DNA of 64,000 nt, taken from contig CAMCPL010000003.1 of NCBI GenBank assembly GCA_945876745.1, positions 62,001-126,000 on the forward strand, written 5' to 3'. This document shows positions 61,528 to 64,000 of this stretch, one piece after another. This DNA is from an uncultured Clostridia bacterium. GTDB taxonomy: Bacteria; Bacillota; Clostridia; Oscillospirales; Acutalibacteraceae. The notes beneath the pieces were generated by a model. The model was not told the origin of the DNA and searched no databases. It saw only the letters and a list, made by a program, of their open reading frames with translations. The translations under genes were made by a program, and so were the position numbers. Each line of letters starts with the position of its first letter. The first letter of the stretch is position 1.

Positions 61528-61540
61528 GGGGAAAATCCCC
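61528..61540. promoter_or_regulatory. Short palindrome in the mraZ leader (possible MraZ site)
   Basis: GGGGAAAATCCCC is a perfect inverted repeat 13 bp downstream of the -10, inside GTGGGGAAAATCCCC. MraZ proteins bind G-rich repeats upstream of their own operon; here only one TGGGG is seen, so the assignment is tentative. Confidence 0.4.
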
Positions 61541-61609
61541 ATAAAATGCATTGAAAAACAATACTTATCCCTATTTTTTGAGCAATATTTGAGAAAGGAG
61601 GACGCAAAT

Positions 61610-62059
61610 ATGGAAAATTATCTTTATGGCTACCGTGTGCATAAGCTTGATGCAAAAGGAAGAATTGCAATCCCTGCACATATGCGCGGTCGTTTGGGTG
61701 AAGAATTTATTGCGTCTCTCGGTCTCGGAGATTTTATTGCTCTTTATCCGCAGGATCAATGGGAGGAGCTTCTCAATAAGGTACAAAGCAGTACGCTTTC
61801 AACCGAGAAGAAAAAGAAAATTTCGCTTTATCTTATTTCGTCTGCCGATAAAATGACGCTTGATGCGCAGGGCAGATTGCTCGTCAGCGACAGATTAAAG
61901 GAAAAGGTATCCCTTGCGGGCGAAAAGGAAGCCGTTGTTTTCGGTAATATCAACCATATAGAGATTTGGAACAGCGCTTTGTTCAACGAGCAGGTTGCTT
62001 CTATCGAAAAGCAAGAGGTTATCAATATTATGGACGAGCTCAACGGAATAGGTATCTGA
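61610..62059 (+). CDS. mraZ: Transcriptional regulator MraZ
   Basis: A 149-residue protein with two SpoVT/AbrB-like halves; the first reads HKLDAKGRIAIPAHMRGRLG, the second DAQGRLLVSDRLKE. It normally represses the division and cell-wall cluster it heads. AAAGGAGG before the ATG at 61610 fixes the start; the open frame continues upstream without family sequence. rsmH follows after 1 bp. Confidence 0.94.
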   Translation: MENYLYGYRVHKLDAKGRIAIPAHMRGRLGEEFIASLGLGDFIALYPQDQWEELLNKVQSSTLSTEKKKKISLYLISSADKMTLDAQGRLLVSDRLKEKVSLAGEKEAVVFGNINHIEIWNSALFNEQVASIEKQEVINIMDELNGIGI

Positions 62060-62060
62060 T

Positions 62061-62975
62061 ATGGATTTTGTACATAAAAGCGTGCTTTTCGACGAGTCGA
62101 TAAATGCCCTTAATATAGATAACAAAAAAATTATACTTGACGGTACGGCAGGCGGCGGAGGTCATTCGAGAGAAATTGCAAAAAACGCCGGACGCTTAAT
62201 AGCAGTCGATCAAGACCCCGACGCAATCAAGATACTCGGCGAAAGGCTCGGCGGCTTAGAAAATGTAACAATTGTAAAAAATAATTTTTCGAATATAAAG
62301 CAAATTCTTGCTGATTTGGGAATAGATAAAATTGACGGCGTTTTGCTTGATTTGGGCGTAAGCTCTTTTCAGCTTGACACCGACGAGCGTGGCTTTTCAT
62401 ACCACAAAAACGCACCCCTTGATATGCGAATGAGCAAGACGGGCATTAGCGCAAGGGATGTCGTTAATACATACAGTGAACAGGAGCTTTCGAATATCCT
62501 GTTTCGCTACGGTGAAGAAAAGTTTGCACGCCAAATAGCAAGGAATATAGCGGCATTTAGACAAAATGAGCCTATTGAAACGACATTTCAGCTTGTCGAT
62601 ATTATCAAGGCTTCTTATCCAAAATCGAAAATGCGTGACTCACACCCTGCAAGAAAGACCTTTCAAGCAATAAGAATTGAGGTCAATAAGGAGCTTGACG
62701 TTTTGGAAAAAACGCTTGATGACGCGCTCGATTGCCTGAACACGGGCGGACGGCTTTGTGTAATAACGTTCCATTCGCTTGAGGACAGAATAGTTAAGGA
62801 ACGTTTTAATTCTTGGCTGAATCCCTGTACCTGTCCAAAGGAATTTCCTGTATGCGTGTGCGGCAAAAAGCCGCTTGGCAGACTGCCGTTTAAGTTTAAG
62901 GCGCCGACCGACACAGAGCTTGAAGAAAATCCGAGAGCACGTTCGGCAAAGTTAAGATGCTTTGAAAAGCTGTAA
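62061..62975 (+). CDS. rsmH: 16S rRNA (cytosine-1402-N4) methyltransferase RsmH
   Basis: A 304-residue RsmH/MraW: HKSVLFDESINAL at the start, SAM loop DGTAGGGGHSREI, GVLLDLGVSSFQLD, and VITFHSLEDRIVKE near the end. It methylates C1402 in the ribosomal decoding centre. It is in the standard mraZ-rsmH-ftsL order, with an 18-bp gap to the ftsL-like gene. Confidence 0.96.
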   Translation: MDFVHKSVLFDESINALNIDNKKIILDGTAGGGGHSREIAKNAGRLIAVDQDPDAIKILGERLGGLENVTIVKNNFSNIKQILADLGIDKIDGVLLDLGVSSFQLDTDERGFSYHKNAPLDMRMSKTGISARDVVNTYSEQELSNILFRYGEEKFARQIARNIAAFRQNEPIETTFQLVDIIKASYPKSKMRDSHPARKTFQAIRIEVNKELDVLEKTLDDALDCLNTGGRLCVITFHSLEDRIVKERFNSWLNPCTCPKEFPVCVCGKKPLGRLPFKFKAPTDTELEENPRARSAKLRCFEKL

Positions 62976-62993
62976 ATTTAAGGAGGTGTAAAG

Positions 62994-63539
62994 GTGACTA
63001 ATACAAACGATTTTCGCAGATATTCCTATAAATATGATACATCTTATATGGTAGAAGGCTTTAATGTAAGCCGTTCATCTGCTGCACCGAAGCGCAGACA
63101 AGAGGACGAAAAATCAACTGCAAAAAGATTGAAACTTCGTGAAAATACAACATTAAAGAACGCACAGCAGATTTATAAGGAAGAAAAGCTTTGCACAAAG
63201 CATACTGCATTATTATGCGTTGTTGCGCTTGTTGTTGTATCGTTTTTAGCCGTAACCCTTTATTCCTTTGCTCTTTCAAACGAGCTTACAAGACAGGTAT
63301 CGTCGGTTGAAACCGAGATTTCATTACAGCAAAGCGAATATATCAGCCTTAAAAGCAGACTCGATTCAATGGTATCAATCAGTATGATAGACGAGTACGC
63401 CGTGAACGAGCTTCATATGTCAAAGGCGAAACGAAACCAAATTCAATACATAAACGTTGAGGAATACAAACAACAGCGTATGAACAATATTATGAACGAA
63501 AGTCCTGCGGCAACCGCAAGACAGCTTGGTAATAATTAA
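62994..63539 (+). CDS. ftsL: FtsL-like cell-division membrane protein
   Basis: A 181-residue bitopic protein: a long basic, polar cytoplasmic part (1-72), one membrane segment (about 73-95), then an extracellular coiled coil (ETEISLQQSEYISLKSRLDS). Such proteins assemble with DivIC/FtsB at the septum. Sequence similarity to FtsL is weak by nature; assignment rests on topology, coiled coil and position between rsmH and a PBP. GTG start at 62994 is 5 bp after AGGAGGTG. Confidence 0.75.
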   Translation: MTNTNDFRRYSYKYDTSYMVEGFNVSRSSAAPKRRQEDEKSTAKRLKLRENTTLKNAQQIYKEEKLCTKHTALLCVVALVVVSFLAVTLYSFALSNELTRQVSSVETEISLQQSEYISLKSRLDSMVSISMIDEYAVNELHMSKAKRNQIQYINVEEYKQQRMNNIMNESPAATARQLGNN

Positions 63540-63562
63540 AAAATTATAGCGTAGTATATTAT

Positions 63563-63602
63563 GAGAGTTGGAAATTTTCCCACTCTCTAAAATGCTTTTT
63601 TA
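63563..63602 (+). other. Hairpin between the ftsL-like and PBP genes
   Basis: GAGAGT(T)GG pairs with CC(C)ACTCTC, and a T-rich tract begins 8 nt further on. It could be a weak terminator or attenuator inside the cluster; spacing is poor for a classic terminator. Confidence 0.35.
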
Positions 63603-63621
63603 TAGGTAAGAGGTGATGGCA

Positions 63622-64000
63622 ATGGAAAACAGTTTTAATAAGCAAATGCTAAAAAGAATAACGATACTTGCTGTTGTTATTGCCTTTTTGTTCAGCCTGG
63701 ACGCGGTAAGAATTTTCGATATTTCAGTTATCAAGGGTGCGGAATATTCGGCAAAGGCGGAAAGTCAGCAGCTCAGTGACACGGAAATTGAAGCAAAGAG
63801 AGGCTCAATTTATGATTGCGACGGCAACGTGCTTGCTCAGTCTGCTACAACTTGGGATGTTTTCATTGACCCCTCGAACATAACGGACAACAACAGAGAT
63901 ACGCTTGTTGACGGCTTAAGCGAAATTCTTGATTTCGATGACGAAGAAAAGGCGAAGTTATTAGAAAACACTAAAAAAGATACCCAATATGTCAAGATAG
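63622..64000 (+). CDS. Penicillin-binding protein of the FtsI/SpoVD class (cut by window edge)
   Basis: The first 126 codons of a class B PBP. A short cytoplasmic N-terminus is followed by a membrane anchor (ITILAVVIAFLFSLDAVRIF) and then the PBP dimerisation-domain start IEAKRGSIYDCDGNVLAQSA. The transpeptidase domain lies beyond the window. Position after mraZ-rsmH-ftsL fits the septal PBP (ftsI/pbpB) or its sporulation paralogue spoVD. AGAGGTGAT supports the ATG at 63622. Confidence 0.88.
   Translation, partial: MENSFNKQMLKRITILAVVIAFLFSLDAVRIFDISVIKGAEYSAKAESQQLSDTEIEAKRGSIYDCDGNVLAQSATTWDVFIDPSNITDNNRDTLVDGLSEILDFDDEEKAKLLENTKKDTQYVKI

Overview
This 64 kb window looks like a chromosomal contig from a spore-forming, saccharolytic Clostridia member, probably of the Oscillospirales/Ruminococcaceae type common in the gut. 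The evidence is the gene order phoH-ybeY-era-yqzL-recO-mutS2, spore genes (spoVAC, spoVAE, ypeB), several large glycoside hydrolases, an anaerobic flavin/iron-sulfur oxidoreductase, GatCAB next to aspS, and an mraZ-rsmH-ftsL-PBP cluster. The species cannot be named from the sequence alone. Sigma-A promoters with 17-bp spacers are easy to see throughout. Layout: 1-6.1 kb is the housekeeping cluster from the end of a CorC/HlyC protein to mutS2, including a 51-codon yqzL between era and recO. 6.2-15.6 kb is a sugar-use and spore mix: a GH2 beta-galactosidase, an SDR, a GH43 enzyme, spoVAC and spoVAE split by an orphan ABC ATPase, a degenerate FeoB-like protein and a GPH sugar symporter. 15.7-20.1 kb (minus) is a three-subunit NuoE/NuoF/GltD-like flavoprotein operon without a hydrogenase H-cluster. 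20.4-23.0 kb carries an EF-G-like GTPase and a DUF308 membrane protein. 23.3-28.2 kb (minus) holds two tandem paralogues, each joining a CDP-glycerol glycerophosphotransferase domain to a GT4 glycosyltransferase. 28.3-34.8 kb is the accessory part. A 5S-rRNA-like leader precedes a kinase-NUDIX fusion. A second NUDIX gene is cut by a 278-bp TA-flanked MITE. Next comes an AT-rich island with a HaeIII-type (predicted GGCC) restriction-modification pair and a frameshifted ATPase/TOPRIM nuclease. The island is bounded by a 15-bp direct repeat, with 20-bp-period triple repeats at both ends, and lies beside tRNA-fMet. A promoter/terminator-bounded small RNA candidate lies just beyond the tRNA. 34.8-46.9 kb has a split threonine/serine exporter, glycerate kinase, a GH38 alpha-mannosidase, a DUF559 endonuclease-like gene embedded in palindromic repeats, a lipoprotein, ypeB (with a second MITE copy just upstream), proBA and a flippase. 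47.1-54.7 kb has glycogen phosphorylase with a lysine-rich tail, a GH13 alpha-glucan hydrolase, and an ACP-MBOAT-SGNH surface acylation set. 54.8-64 kb has aspS-gatCAB, a second GPH symporter and the start of the division/cell-wall cluster. The most interesting items are: (1) the bounded HaeIII-like island with matched 20-bp-period repeats and a G7-tract frameshift; (2) the DUF559 gene nested in inverted palindromes, a possible repeat-mobilising unit; (3) the 5S-rRNA-like leader; (4) the MITE family whose insertion into a NUDIX gene can be reconstructed to the base; (5) the unassigned small RNA next to tRNA-fMet; and (6) in-frame coding-like sequence after the TGA of a sugar symporter.
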